Below, piece after piece: positions 17,539 to 26,851 of a stretch of 64,000 bases of DNA. Origin of the DNA: Phycisphaerales bacterium (lineage in GTDB: Bacteria; Planctomycetota; Phycisphaerae; Sedimentisphaerales; Anaerobacaceae). The stretch is taken from positions 1-64,000 of the forward strand of contig JAUVYV010000007.1 of the NCBI GenBank assembly GCA_030602885.1, written 5' to 3'. The translations under genes and the position numbers were made by a program. Below the pieces are notes generated by a model. The model made no database searches. It saw nothing but the letters and a program-made list of their open reading frames with translations, and was not told the origin of the DNA. Positions within the stretch are counted from its first letter, which is position 1. Each line of letters opens with the position of its first letter.

Positions 17539-18692
17539 GAACAGTTAGGTTTGGCATAATCGGTTGTGGCCTGATGGGGCGCGAGTTCGCCAGTGCCGCT
17601 GCACGCTGGTGCCATTTGCCGCAAATGCAGGTCAGGCCTGAGGTTGTGGCGGTGTGCGATGCCAATGAAAAGGCAATGGAGTGGTTTGCAGACTGTTGCA
17701 GTTCCGTCAGGCAGAAAACGTGTGATTACCGTGAATTGCTGGCGAATGAGGATGTCGAGGCGGTTTATATTGCTGTACCACACAATCTGCACGAGGAGTT
17801 CTATATCGCGGCATTAGAGGCGGGCAAGCACCTGATGGGTGAAAAGCCGTTCGGCATAGACAAAAAGGCCAACGATGCGATAAATGCCGGCATCGGCAGG
17901 CATCCGGAGCTGTTCGTGAGGTGCTCATCGGAGTTTCCATTTTTCCCGGCTATGCAGCGGATAGGGCGGATGATAGAGCGGGACGAATTTGCTGAAATAA
18001 TAGAGGTCAACAGCGGCTTTGTGCATTCAAGCGATTTGGACCCGGACAAGCCGATCAACTGGAAGAGAATGGTCGAATACTGCGGCGAATACGGCTGTCT
18101 GGGTGATTTGGGGATACATCCGTGCCATACGCCTTTTCGGGCGGGCTGGCTGCCGTCGAGCGTCAGGGCGGTGCTGTCGAACATTATGACGGATAGGCCG
18201 GATGGGAAGGGTGGCAGGGTTCCCTGCGAAACCTGGGATAATGCGACGCTTCTCTGTAAAACGGACGAGCCGAAGACGGGAAAGATGTTTCCGATGACTA
18301 TAAAAACTCAGCGCATAGCTCCGGGCGAGAAGGATACGTGGTATTTCGAGGTGATGGGGACGAAAAAAAGTGCGAAGTTTTCGACGAAAAACGCCAATTC
18401 CATTGAGATTATGGAGTACACGGGCGGCGGACCCCTTGGGGGCAGGCAGGCGTGGCAGCAAATCGATATGGGCCACGAGGTGACGTTCAAATCGATAACA
18501 GGGGGAATCTTTGAATTTGGGTTTTCAGATGCGATATTGCAGATGTGGGCGGGGTTTTTGTATGAGCTTGACAGGGGCGAGCCGATGTGCAAATTTGCCG
18601 GCTGCGTCACACCTGCCGAGGCGGCGTTGAGTCATCGGCTGTTTACGGCGGCGATGGAATCGCAGGCGAGGGCGGCTACGGTAGCGGTGTAG
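17535..18692 (+). CDS. Gfo/Idh/MocA oxidoreductase, tandem copy 2
   Basis: The 385-residue protein is the paralogue of the preceding gene and starts in an ATGA overlap with it. It has RFGIIGCGLMGREFASAAARWCHL, the GEKPFGIDKKAND active-site strand, and CLGDLGIHPCHTPF where the other copy has VMGDLGPHIALVPY. The catalytic region therefore differs between the copies (IHPCH against PHIAL), which hints at different substrates. No export signal is seen. It is the last gene of the DeoR-type operon. Downstream DNA is a purine-rich 68-base gap before the convergent ROK gene. Confidence 0.87.
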   Translation: MRTVRFGIIGCGLMGREFASAAARWCHLPQMQVRPEVVAVCDANEKAMEWFADCCSSVRQKTCDYRELLANEDVEAVYIAVPHNLHEEFYIAALEAGKHLMGEKPFGIDKKANDAINAGIGRHPELFVRCSSEFPFFPAMQRIGRMIERDEFAEIIEVNSGFVHSSDLDPDKPINWKRMVEYCGEYGCLGDLGIHPCHTPFRAGWLPSSVRAVLSNIMTDRPDGKGGRVPCETWDNATLLCKTDEPKTGKMFPMTIKTQRIAPGEKDTWYFEVMGTKKSAKFSTKNANSIEIMEYTGGGPLGGRQAWQQIDMGHEVTFKSITGGIFEFGFSDAILQMWAGFLYELDRGEPMCKFAGCVTPAEAALSHRLFTAAMESQARAATVAV

Positions 18693-18760
18693 AGTATAAG
18701 TATAGCTTATAGTGGTTTGGAAAAGGGGTTAGAAGGGGGCAAAGAGGGGGGTGGGGTGAT

Positions 18761-19693
18761 TCAGCGCATCATGCCTTTTCGGTATAGTGCGGTGCAGATT
18801 GGGGCGTAGAGGGAGATTTTTTCGGCTAAGGCCATGGGGACGATTCGGCAGTTTTTGAGGGACTGTGGCAGGGTTTCTTTTTTCAGTTCTTGCTGCATGG
18901 TCTTTTCGAAGAACTTTCCGCAGCGAAGGTAAAGACTGCCCAAGACAATGACCTCTGGATTCAATATATCGATAATCATCCCCAACCCCTGGCCTAAATA
19001 CTTGCCCGATATAGCTAAGATTTCCTGCGCTAACTTATCGCCGTTTTCAGCGGACACGGCGACGTCTTTGGTGGTGATGTCTTCAATTTTACCGGGATTG
19101 AATGCGACGTTGCCGTTCAGTTCTTTTGCCCTTTGCTGAGCGTATCTTGTGATGCCGCCGCCGCTGCACCAGCCCTCGAACGAGCCACGCTTTCCGTAGC
19201 CAACCGGCCCATCCTCGCTGAGCCGTGTATGACCAATCTCGCCCGCCGAGCCGTTTGTCCCCTCATACAACCGACCGTCCAAGATAAGCCCTGCTCCCAT
19301 CCCCGTCCCGTGCGTGCAGAAAACAACATTCTTACAGCCCTTTGCCGCGCCGAACTGCCATTCGGCAAGCGCGCCTGCGTTGGCATCATTCATCAAATAC
19401 GCCTCTCCGCCGAAGCGGTCGGTCATCTCCCTGACTATTTCGACATAATCCCAGCCGGGCATATTCGGCGGCCCTAACAGCAGCCCCTTCACCGCATCCA
19501 TAGGGTCGCCTGCTGAGATACCGAACACCGGCTTATCGCCGGGGTCCATCTGCTCGACCGCAGTGAATATCTTTGCAAGTGTTTCCTCGGGGCCTTGTGT
19601 GGGGAATCTGGCCACCTGCTGTGGGTTGCCTTTGTCGGTTCCCTTTATTACAGTGCACTTGGTCCCGCCGAGGTCCAGACCAATAATATCCAT
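18761..19693 (-). CDS. ROK-family sugar kinase
   Basis: The 310-residue protein has the ROK phosphate loop GLDLGGTKCTVIKG, the LMNDANAGALAEW segment with the catalytic aspartate region, GTGMGAGLILDGRLYEG, and GSAGEIGHTRL. The usual ROK zinc cluster (CxCGxxGCxE) is replaced by GYGKRGSFEGWCSGGG, so zinc binding is probably lost or altered. It most likely phosphorylates a hexose such as glucose. It lies alone on the minus strand, divergent from obgE and outside the DeoR-type cluster. The ATG is preceded by AGGAG. Confidence 0.88.
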   Translation of the reverse strand: MDIIGLDLGGTKCTVIKGTDKGNPQQVARFPTQGPEETLAKIFTAVEQMDPGDKPVFGISAGDPMDAVKGLLLGPPNMPGWDYVEIVREMTDRFGGEAYLMNDANAGALAEWQFGAAKGCKNVVFCTHGTGMGAGLILDGRLYEGTNGSAGEIGHTRLSEDGPVGYGKRGSFEGWCSGGGITRYAQQRAKELNGNVAFNPGKIEDITTKDVAVSAENGDKLAQEILAISGKYLGQGLGMIIDILNPEVIVLGSLYLRCGKFFEKTMQQELKKETLPQSLKNCRIVPMALAEKISLYAPICTALYRKGMMR

Positions 19694-19798
19694 GTCAAAC
19701 TCCTTTGCGATTCCTGCGGCAAAGCGTTAATTGTCCCGATTTGCACTGCGATTGCAATAGTGGCCCGCATAATGTACTCTTGTTATCAGAAAATGTAA

Positions 19799-20821
<1,023 letters not shown>

Positions 20822-20824
20822 ATT

Positions 20825-21610
20825 ATGAATCTGATAGCTGTTGACATAGGCAACACTAACATCACACTCGGGCTGTTCTTGAAGGGTGTTGAGCAATCCA
20901 TAGAATCAGTCCCCGGCAAAAGCGAAAAGAAGCTGGCCCAGCTCATCAAGGCCTTGTGGCAGAAGATACCCATCGCCAAACGCTCGAAAGAAAAAAAACG
21001 CGACGGTGTTATCGTGGCAAGCAGTGTAAAACCCGAATGGACAGAGCTTATCAGACAGACAGTAAAACAAACAACAGACGAGAAGATGCTGCTCATCGGC
21101 AAAGACATACCCTTCCCGATGAACTTGTCGATTAAGGAACCCGACAAGGTCGGAGCCGACAGAGTCCTCTCCGCTGCCGCCGCATACGCCGTCGTCGAGC
21201 AGGCAGTTGTCATCGCCGACTTTGGAACTGCAGTGACCATCGACCTGGTCGATGACCGCGGTATCTTTGTCGGCGGCGTCATATTCCCCGGCTTTGAAAT
21301 CAGCGCAGCGGCTCTGAAACGCAATACCGCTCAGCTTCCCGAAGTGACCGTCACCAGGCCCAAACGGCCTTTCGGCCAGGATACCGCCGAGGCAATCAAC
21401 TGCGGCCTGTACTATTCGGCCGTCAGCACCCTTCAGGAAGTAATCAGACGCTACGCAGAAGTAATCGGCACCTGGCCGCGAACCGTAATCACCGGCTCTG
21501 CCGCTGCACTTATCAAAGACGACTGCGAATTCATCGATTCCTACGTCCCGAACCTTGTGATAAAAGGCATCGCGCTTGCCCACAAAAAATACATCGAGTC
21601 GAAAGAATGA
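20825..21610 (+). CDS. coaX: type III pantothenate kinase
   Basis: The 261-residue protein matches CoaX: N-terminal LIAVDIGNTNITLGLF, the GADRVLSAAAAYA segment, ADFGTAVTIDLVDD, and GGVIFPGFEISAAAL. It phosphorylates pantothenate with ATP as the first committed step of coenzyme A synthesis. It lacks the acidic ATP-site restriction of type I and II enzymes. It follows obgE by 3 bases and overlaps the next gene by ATGA, so translation of the three genes is likely coupled. Confidence 0.94.
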   Translation: MNLIAVDIGNTNITLGLFLKGVEQSIESVPGKSEKKLAQLIKALWQKIPIAKRSKEKKRDGVIVASSVKPEWTELIRQTVKQTTDEKMLLIGKDIPFPMNLSIKEPDKVGADRVLSAAAAYAVVEQAVVIADFGTAVTIDLVDDRGIFVGGVIFPGFEISAAALKRNTAQLPEVTVTRPKRPFGQDTAEAINCGLYYSAVSTLQEVIRRYAEVIGTWPRTVITGSAAALIKDDCEFIDSYVPNLVIKGIALAHKKYIESKE

Positions 21611-22788
21611 GTTGGCTGGCTATGAGCGTTTTCGCTGCGGTGATGACTGGCAAAGGCACAGGGGCAATCGCAACGGTTCAACTGTTCGGCGATTCGGCGC
21701 AGACAATCCTCGAAAAGATATTCAAACCGGCGGGCACAATATCTGCTGAATTCCAGAGGGGCAAAATACTGCTCGGAGACATCATCGACGGTGACAACGC
21801 TATCGACCAGGTGACAATCGGCTGTGAGGGGCAAAACTGCTTCGCCGTCAACTGTCACGGCAACCCGCTCATCGTCGCCGACATAATGAAGCTGCTCCAA
21901 AAACACGGCGTCAAGCTGATCACCACAGAGCAGATGCTCTGCAAAATCCTCTCCGAAGACAAGACGCTGAATACAATCGCTATCGAGGCAAAGCTGGCCA
22001 TCCCCAAAGCCAAAACAGTCGAGGGAACAAAAATTCTCTCACATCAAATCCGGGCCGGCCTGACCAAGACCGCAGAAAATTGGTTACAGAACATTGACCG
22101 TCTATCCCTCGACAAAATCGCCGCTGAGGCGCAGCGCATACTCCAGGCAAGCCAAATCGCCAGGCTCATTATCTACGGCTCCCGGATAGTCATTGCAGGC
22201 CCGCCCGGCACCGGAAAGAGCACACTGCTGAACTATCTCTCCGGCCGGGAAAAAGCGATAGTTACCGGCATCAAAGGCACCACCCGCGATTGGGTTTCCG
22301 CCACCTGCCAAATAGGTCCACTTGCCGCTGAGCTTATCGACACTGCGGGCCTTTCCGAAGACCTTGAAAGAGAACGTGCCAATATGGAATCACAGCAGAA
22401 AGCGGCTGAACTCATAACGCACGCAGACCTAATCCTGCTCGTTCTCGACATCAGCGAAGCCGGCAGCCGGCTCGACGACCGGCTTATCGAGGTCTTGGCC
22501 GGCAAAAAAACGCTCACAATCCTGAACAAATCCGACCTGCCTGCCAGATTCGACCTGGCAAAACTGCCTCAATCACTCACTAACACAGTCCGGATAAGCG
22601 CCAAGACCGGTGACCGTATCGATAAGCTGCTCGCCGCAGCTCGGAAGACACTCGGTGTAACGAACTTCGACCCGGCTCAGCCGGTCTGCTTTACAAGCCG
22701 CCAGCAATCCTTGCTGCAGGAACTGTCAACCCCCAAATCCAAAGACCACACACGCTCAATCATAACAGAGTTGTTAAACAGATGGTGA
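21607..22788 (+). CDS. MnmE/TrmE-like GTPase, divergent
   Basis: The 393-residue protein has the MnmE layout: an N-terminal domain resembling the folate-binding TrmE domain (GKGTGAIATVQLFGDSA), a helical domain, and an inserted GTPase with GPPGTGKSTLLNYLSG, GTTRDW, DTAGLSED and NKSD. It is shorter than typical MnmE (about 450 residues). It ends in ITELLNRW and lacks the C-terminal C(I/L/V)GK motif whose cysteine is important for tRNA wobble-uridine modification. Its N-terminal region also diverges, with no clear RxPGEFT-type segment. It may be a paralogue with another role, or a lineage-specific variant. It overlaps coaX by ATGA. Confidence 0.8.
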   Translation: MSWLAMSVFAAVMTGKGTGAIATVQLFGDSAQTILEKIFKPAGTISAEFQRGKILLGDIIDGDNAIDQVTIGCEGQNCFAVNCHGNPLIVADIMKLLQKHGVKLITTEQMLCKILSEDKTLNTIAIEAKLAIPKAKTVEGTKILSHQIRAGLTKTAENWLQNIDRLSLDKIAAEAQRILQASQIARLIIYGSRIVIAGPPGTGKSTLLNYLSGREKAIVTGIKGTTRDWVSATCQIGPLAAELIDTAGLSEDLERERANMESQQKAAELITHADLILLVLDISEAGSRLDDRLIEVLAGKKTLTILNKSDLPARFDLAKLPQSLTNTVRISAKTGDRIDKLLAAARKTLGVTNFDPAQPVCFTSRQQSLLQELSTPKSKDHTRSIITELLNRW

Positions 22789-22878
22789 AAAATAAATGGT
22801 GGGCAGACCCCGCTCTACGTGCTAAAATTGCGAAATCTGTTCAACCTAATGGTTTGCTATTGTAATTGTACGAAGAAA

Positions 22879-22892
22879 CCTTCCATGGAAGG
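22879..22892. other. 14-bp perfect palindrome before hcp
   Basis: CCTTCCATGGAAGG lies 82 bases upstream of the hybrid cluster protein gene and has no loop. It could be an operator for a dimeric regulator. It does not resemble the published HcpR consensus as I know it, and no clear sigma70 promoter is seen beside it. Confidence 0.35.
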
Positions 22893-22974
22893 CTGCATAA
22901 TGTCCACTATTTTTTATCCACTTTTCACCAACTTTTTTGCAGTTGACCCTAAGATGTAAATAGAGGTGTAGATT

Positions 22975-24627
22975 ATGAACATGTTTTGTTATCAGTGTGA
23001 GCAGACGGCAAAGGGCGCCGGCTGCACTGCGTTCGGTGCCTGCGGCAAAGGGCCCGAGACGGCTGCGCTGCAGGACCTGTTGATTTATGCGGTAAAGGAT
23101 ATTTCGCGATATGCTCACGGAGCTCGAACGCTTGGCAGTACGGACAGGGACGTAAACGTTTTTACGGTGAAGGCGATGTTCAGTACTTTGACCAATGTGG
23201 ATTTCGACCCGGTGCGTTTCCAGCAACTGTTAAAGCGCGCGGCACAGGTCAGGTCAAAGGCGCAGAAGCTGTATGAAGATGCGTGCGGCAAATCGGGTAA
23301 GAGCCCCGAGCAATTTGAATGTCCCGTCGAGTGGTGGTCGGGACTCGACGATTTGAACGGTCTTATCGGTAAAGGAGAAGAGGTATCGGTTCGCAAACGG
23401 ATTGACGAGCTTGGTGATACGGTCGCGGGCCTGCAGGAGCTTATAGTCTATGGTATCAAAGGTGCAGCCTCCTACGCTGACCACGCCCAGATTCTCGGCA
23501 AACAAGATGATTCGGTCTATGCCTTCATGCACAAGACACTCGCTCGGCTCACCGAAAGCCCAACCGATATCGATGAGCTTCTCGCTGCCGCACTGGCCAC
23601 CGGCGAAGTGAATCTAAAAGCTATGGAGCTTCTGGATACCGCCAACACAGCCACGTATGGCCATCCGGAGCCGACTCAGGTAAGGATTACACCTGTAAAA
23701 GGCAAATGTATTCTGGTGTCGGGACACGACCTCAAGGACCTCGATGAACTGCTAAAACAGACCGAGGGCAAGGGCATCAACGTCTATACGCATGGCGAGA
23801 TGCTGCCCTGCAACGCGTATCCTGAACTCAAGAAGTACAAGCATCTGGTCGGCAACTATGGCGGCGCCTGGCAGGACCAGAGAAAGGAATTCGATGAATT
23901 CCCCGGCGCGATCCTGATGACCACGAACTGCCTGCAAAAACCGAAGGACAGCTACAAGGGCAGGATTTTCACTTCAGGCCTTGTCGGCTGGCCCGATGTC
24001 GTGCATATTTCAGACCGCGATTTCAAACCTGTTATTGATGCTGCCTTGGCATCGCCGGGATTTTCTAAAGATGCGCCGGAGAAATTCATTACGACCGGTT
24101 TTGCGCGTAACACCGTTATGAGCGTGGCCGACAAGGTCGTTGAAGCCGTCAAAGCGGGCAAGATCAAACATTTCTTCCTCATTGGCGGCTGTGACGGTGC
24201 CAAGCCGGGAAGGAACTACTATACCGAGTTTGCCGAGAAGGTCCCCGGTGACTGCGTTATCCTGACGTTAGCCTGCGGCAAGTACCGATTCAATAAGCTT
24301 GAGTTTGGCTCGATAGACGGAATACCTCGCCTGCTCGACTGCGGGCAATGTAATGATGCCTACTCGGCTATACAGATCGCTGTCGCACTGGCAAAGGCAT
24401 TCAACTGCGATGTCAACGACCTGCCGCTCTCGTTTATCCTTTCCTGGTATGAGCAAAAGGCCGTTGCAATCTTGCTGACATTGCTATACTTGGGGATAAA
24501 GAACATCAAGCTTGGACCGAGCCTGCCTGCGTTTGTCAGCCCGGCTGTCCTTAATGTGCTTGTGGAAAAGTTCAACATCGCGCCAATCGGCAGCGTGGAA
24601 GAAGACTTGGCCGCAATACTGAAATAG
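22975..24627 (+). CDS. hcp: hybrid cluster protein (hydroxylamine reductase)
   Basis: The 550-residue protein is Hcp. The N-terminal CYQCEQTAKGAGCTAFGAC shows the CX2CX8CX5C spacing of the class I proteins found in anaerobes. It binds the first Fe-S cluster. Later VSGHDLKD, MLPCNAYPELKKY, GGCDGAKPGRNYYTEF, TLACGKYRFN and LDCGQCNDAYSA carry ligands of the hybrid Fe-S-O cluster. Hcp reduces NO or hydroxylamine and protects against nitrosative stress. The gene is followed after 21 bases by a Cu/Zn-type permease gene and may be co-transcribed with it. No dedicated Hcr reductase gene is adjacent. Confidence 0.95.
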   Translation: MNMFCYQCEQTAKGAGCTAFGACGKGPETAALQDLLIYAVKDISRYAHGARTLGSTDRDVNVFTVKAMFSTLTNVDFDPVRFQQLLKRAAQVRSKAQKLYEDACGKSGKSPEQFECPVEWWSGLDDLNGLIGKGEEVSVRKRIDELGDTVAGLQELIVYGIKGAASYADHAQILGKQDDSVYAFMHKTLARLTESPTDIDELLAAALATGEVNLKAMELLDTANTATYGHPEPTQVRITPVKGKCILVSGHDLKDLDELLKQTEGKGINVYTHGEMLPCNAYPELKKYKHLVGNYGGAWQDQRKEFDEFPGAILMTTNCLQKPKDSYKGRIFTSGLVGWPDVVHISDRDFKPVIDAALASPGFSKDAPEKFITTGFARNTVMSVADKVVEAVKAGKIKHFFLIGGCDGAKPGRNYYTEFAEKVPGDCVILTLACGKYRFNKLEFGSIDGIPRLLDCGQCNDAYSAIQIAVALAKAFNCDVNDLPLSFILSWYEQKAVAILLTLLYLGIKNIKLGPSLPAFVSPAVLNVLVEKFNIAPIGSVEEDLAAILK

Positions 24628-24648
24628 CATTGGTCGTGAGCGACGGAA

Positions 24649-25674
24649 ATGGAGATGTTAAAATCCATACTGCTTGATTTCTGGAACACGCTGGCCGAGA
24701 TGTCACCCTATCTGCTCTTCGGCTTTTTCATGGCGGGCGTTCTCTCGGTCTTCGTATCGCAGCGACTCGTCGAAAAGCATCTGGGCGGCAGGGGATTTTG
24801 GCCTCTTGTAAAGGCATCTGTCTTCGGAGTCCCTCTGCCGCTGTGCTCCTGCAGCGTCATCCCTGTCACAATGTCGCTTCACAAACACGGTGCAGGCAAG
24901 GGCTCGGCCATAGCGTTCTTGCTCTCGACGCCGCAAACAGGTGTGGACAGTATTTTCGTCACCTACAGTCTGCTTGGGCCGGTCTTTGCTGTTTTCAGAC
25001 CGATTGCGGCGCTTGTTACGGGGATTATCGGCGGCACTTTTGTCAATATTCTCGACCGGTCAATATCTGGTGACTCAAGGGCAGCTTCAAAATGTGAAGA
25101 CCAGTGCTGCAGGTACGATCAGGAAGCCGGCAGGTTGGTCCGAATATTGAAGTATGGTTTTGTGACACTGCCCCGAGATATAGGCAAACCCATGCTCCTC
25201 GGCTTGATTATCGCTGCCTTCATCTCCGCCCTGGTTCCCGACGGTTACTTTGCGGAAAAGCTCGGGACAGGTATCCTCGCAATGATTGTGATGATGCTTC
25301 TCGGCATACCGGTTTACGTCTGTGCGACCGCGTCGGTACCGATAGCCGCAGCACTGATACTCAAAGGTGTCACACCGGGTGCGGCACTGGTCTTTCTAAT
25401 GACCGGCCCCGCGACCAACGCCGCTTCATTTGTAACAATTTACAGAACCCTCGGCAGGGCGACTGCCGGCATTTACATGGCTACCGTGGCCGGCTGCGCC
25501 CTCCTGGGCGGTCTGCTGTTGGACTATATCGCGGCAGGTGTGGACTTTGAGATTGTCGCAAAGCCGGGCTGGATGCTGCCCATGCCCGTCAAGTATGCCG
25601 CCGCAATTGTCCTCTTCGCCGTGTTGTTATTCGCTATACTACCAGGCCGAAGGAAACCAAAGGACAAACATTAA
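24649..25674 (+). CDS. SO_0444-type Cu/Zn efflux permease
   Basis: The 341-residue membrane protein is a PF03773-type permease of the SO_0444 group. About eight hydrophobic segments are visible. The hallmark PLPLCSCSVIPVTMSL sits near residue 65 and CATASVPIAAALI with MTGPATNAAS lies in the second half. A hydrophilic loop contains KCEDQCCRYD, which could bind metal ions. Such proteins are linked to copper or zinc export. Here it sits just after hcp, which may reflect protection of Fe-S clusters from metal stress; that link is inference. No metal regulator gene is next to it. Confidence 0.85.
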   Translation: MEMLKSILLDFWNTLAEMSPYLLFGFFMAGVLSVFVSQRLVEKHLGGRGFWPLVKASVFGVPLPLCSCSVIPVTMSLHKHGAGKGSAIAFLLSTPQTGVDSIFVTYSLLGPVFAVFRPIAALVTGIIGGTFVNILDRSISGDSRAASKCEDQCCRYDQEAGRLVRILKYGFVTLPRDIGKPMLLGLIIAAFISALVPDGYFAEKLGTGILAMIVMMLLGIPVYVCATASVPIAAALILKGVTPGAALVFLMTGPATNAASFVTIYRTLGRATAGIYMATVAGCALLGGLLLDYIAAGVDFEIVAKPGWMLPMPVKYAAAIVLFAVLLFAILPGRRKPKDKH

Positions 25675-26206
25675 ATGGGGTTTCGCTTTCGTACTTTCGC
25701 CGGCTAAGGGTCTGAAGGGTAACAGTTGTCGGTGTTTGCACCAGGGGGCGACTTGGGTGCTGAGTCGCAGTAGGTCCTATAACGGCTGTCTGAGCAGAAC
25801 AAACCCTTTCGCGTGCTCCGGTTGCTGATAGAGTTGTCGTGCAATTTTGGCTTTTTCGCAAATCCGCCCATCGAAACTAACCATATCCTCGGCTAAAAAG
25901 GGTGGTTTTCCTATCAAATATGCGGTGTGAAATGCCGATGATGTAGTCAGGATTGGCCCAGAGTCGCCATTCGTTTACGGGGGTGTGTACTGAGACATCA
26001 GAGTCTGTGTTTAGAGTTATGTGAGCGCGAGTATGGCAATTCGATGGACAATGCTCTTGTGTTGATGAGCACACCCAAAGAGCGGACCACGGTTCGTTGC
26101 CACGGGCCGGGTGATTTGTGGAGATGTAGCTCCCTTTGGGTAGAATCGAAGACAGTCTGCAGGACTGTTTCTTTCACGAAGCTGTCGAAGAAATTGGGGG
26201 TTAGAA
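25675..26206. other. 532-base gap, no gene seen
   Basis: No reading frame here has family features or a good ribosome binding site. A hairpin ACAGTC-TGCAG-GACTGT lies at 26152-26168, followed by a pyrimidine-rich stretch, 38 bases before the response regulator gene. The rest has mixed composition without obvious repeats. A structured RNA leader cannot be excluded, but I recognise no riboswitch class. Confidence 0.35.
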
Positions 26207-26680
26207 ATGCGAAGCCTGAAGCCGGTGATGCTCGTTGAAGATGATAATGTTGATGCCATGACCGTCAAAAGGGCGCTCAAGGAATTGAAGGTTGCCAATG
26301 AGCTGACGCGCGCTGTAAATGGCGAGGAGGCACTTGAGCATCTAAGAGATGCGGCAAATGAAGCGCCCTGTGTGATATTTTTGGACTTGAATATGCCGAA
26401 AATGAATGGCATAGAGTTTCTGAAGATCGTAAAAGCCGACGAACGGCTTAGAAAGATACCGGTTGTGGTTCTGACCACATCGAAGGAGGACCAGGATAAG
26501 GCGGAGAGCTTCAAGCTGAGTGTTGCCGGTTACATAGTCAAGCCCGTTAATTACCAGGGGTTTGTAAAAGCAATGAAGGTAATCGATTTGTATTGGAGTT
26601 TGAGTGAGCTGCCGGAGCACGAATTTGAAGCCGTCGGTAGCTGGGCCGAGACAAAAACTTTGACTGAGTCGCAACTTTGA
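26207..26680 (+). CDS. single-domain response regulator (CheY/Rcp1-like)
   Basis: The 157-residue protein is one receiver domain without an output domain. It shows the acidic pair in MLVEDDNVDAM, the phospho-acceptor aspartate in VIFLDLNMPKMNGIEFL, the conserved Thr in VVLTTSKEDQD, and the lysine in YIVKPVNYQGF. It resembles Rcp1-type regulators that pair with phytochrome-like or hybrid histidine kinases. No kinase gene is nearby, so the partner is encoded elsewhere. It appears to be monocistronic. Confidence 0.9.
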   Translation: MRSLKPVMLVEDDNVDAMTVKRALKELKVANELTRAVNGEEALEHLRDAANEAPCVIFLDLNMPKMNGIEFLKIVKADERLRKIPVVVLTTSKEDQDKAESFKLSVAGYIVKPVNYQGFVKAMKVIDLYWSLSELPEHEFEAVGSWAETKTLTESQL

Positions 26681-26790
26681 GTTTTGGCGCACGTCCTTGA
26701 ACGATTGGCTCGAAAGGCAAAGAAGCATTCTTAAGTGTATTAACGCACAACGTGACGATCATTAGCCGTGCCACCTGAGCTTTTCAGCAG

Positions 26791-26814
26791 AGCAAAATGA
26801 CATCCCGTTTTGCT
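26791..26814. terminator. possible bidirectional terminator
   Basis: AGCAAAA and TTTTGCT form a 7-bp stem around 10 bases, between convergent genes. The stem is A/T-rich with only a few T residues on each strand, so it is weak. Confidence 0.3.
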
Positions 26815-26851
26815 TGATATAGAAGCGTGTCTTCTCGGCAGCACTGCAGCC

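Noticed and set aside
25675-26206. Possible riboswitch in the long gap
   Set aside because: I looked for known box motifs and stem arrangements and recognised none, so it stays as unexplained sequence.
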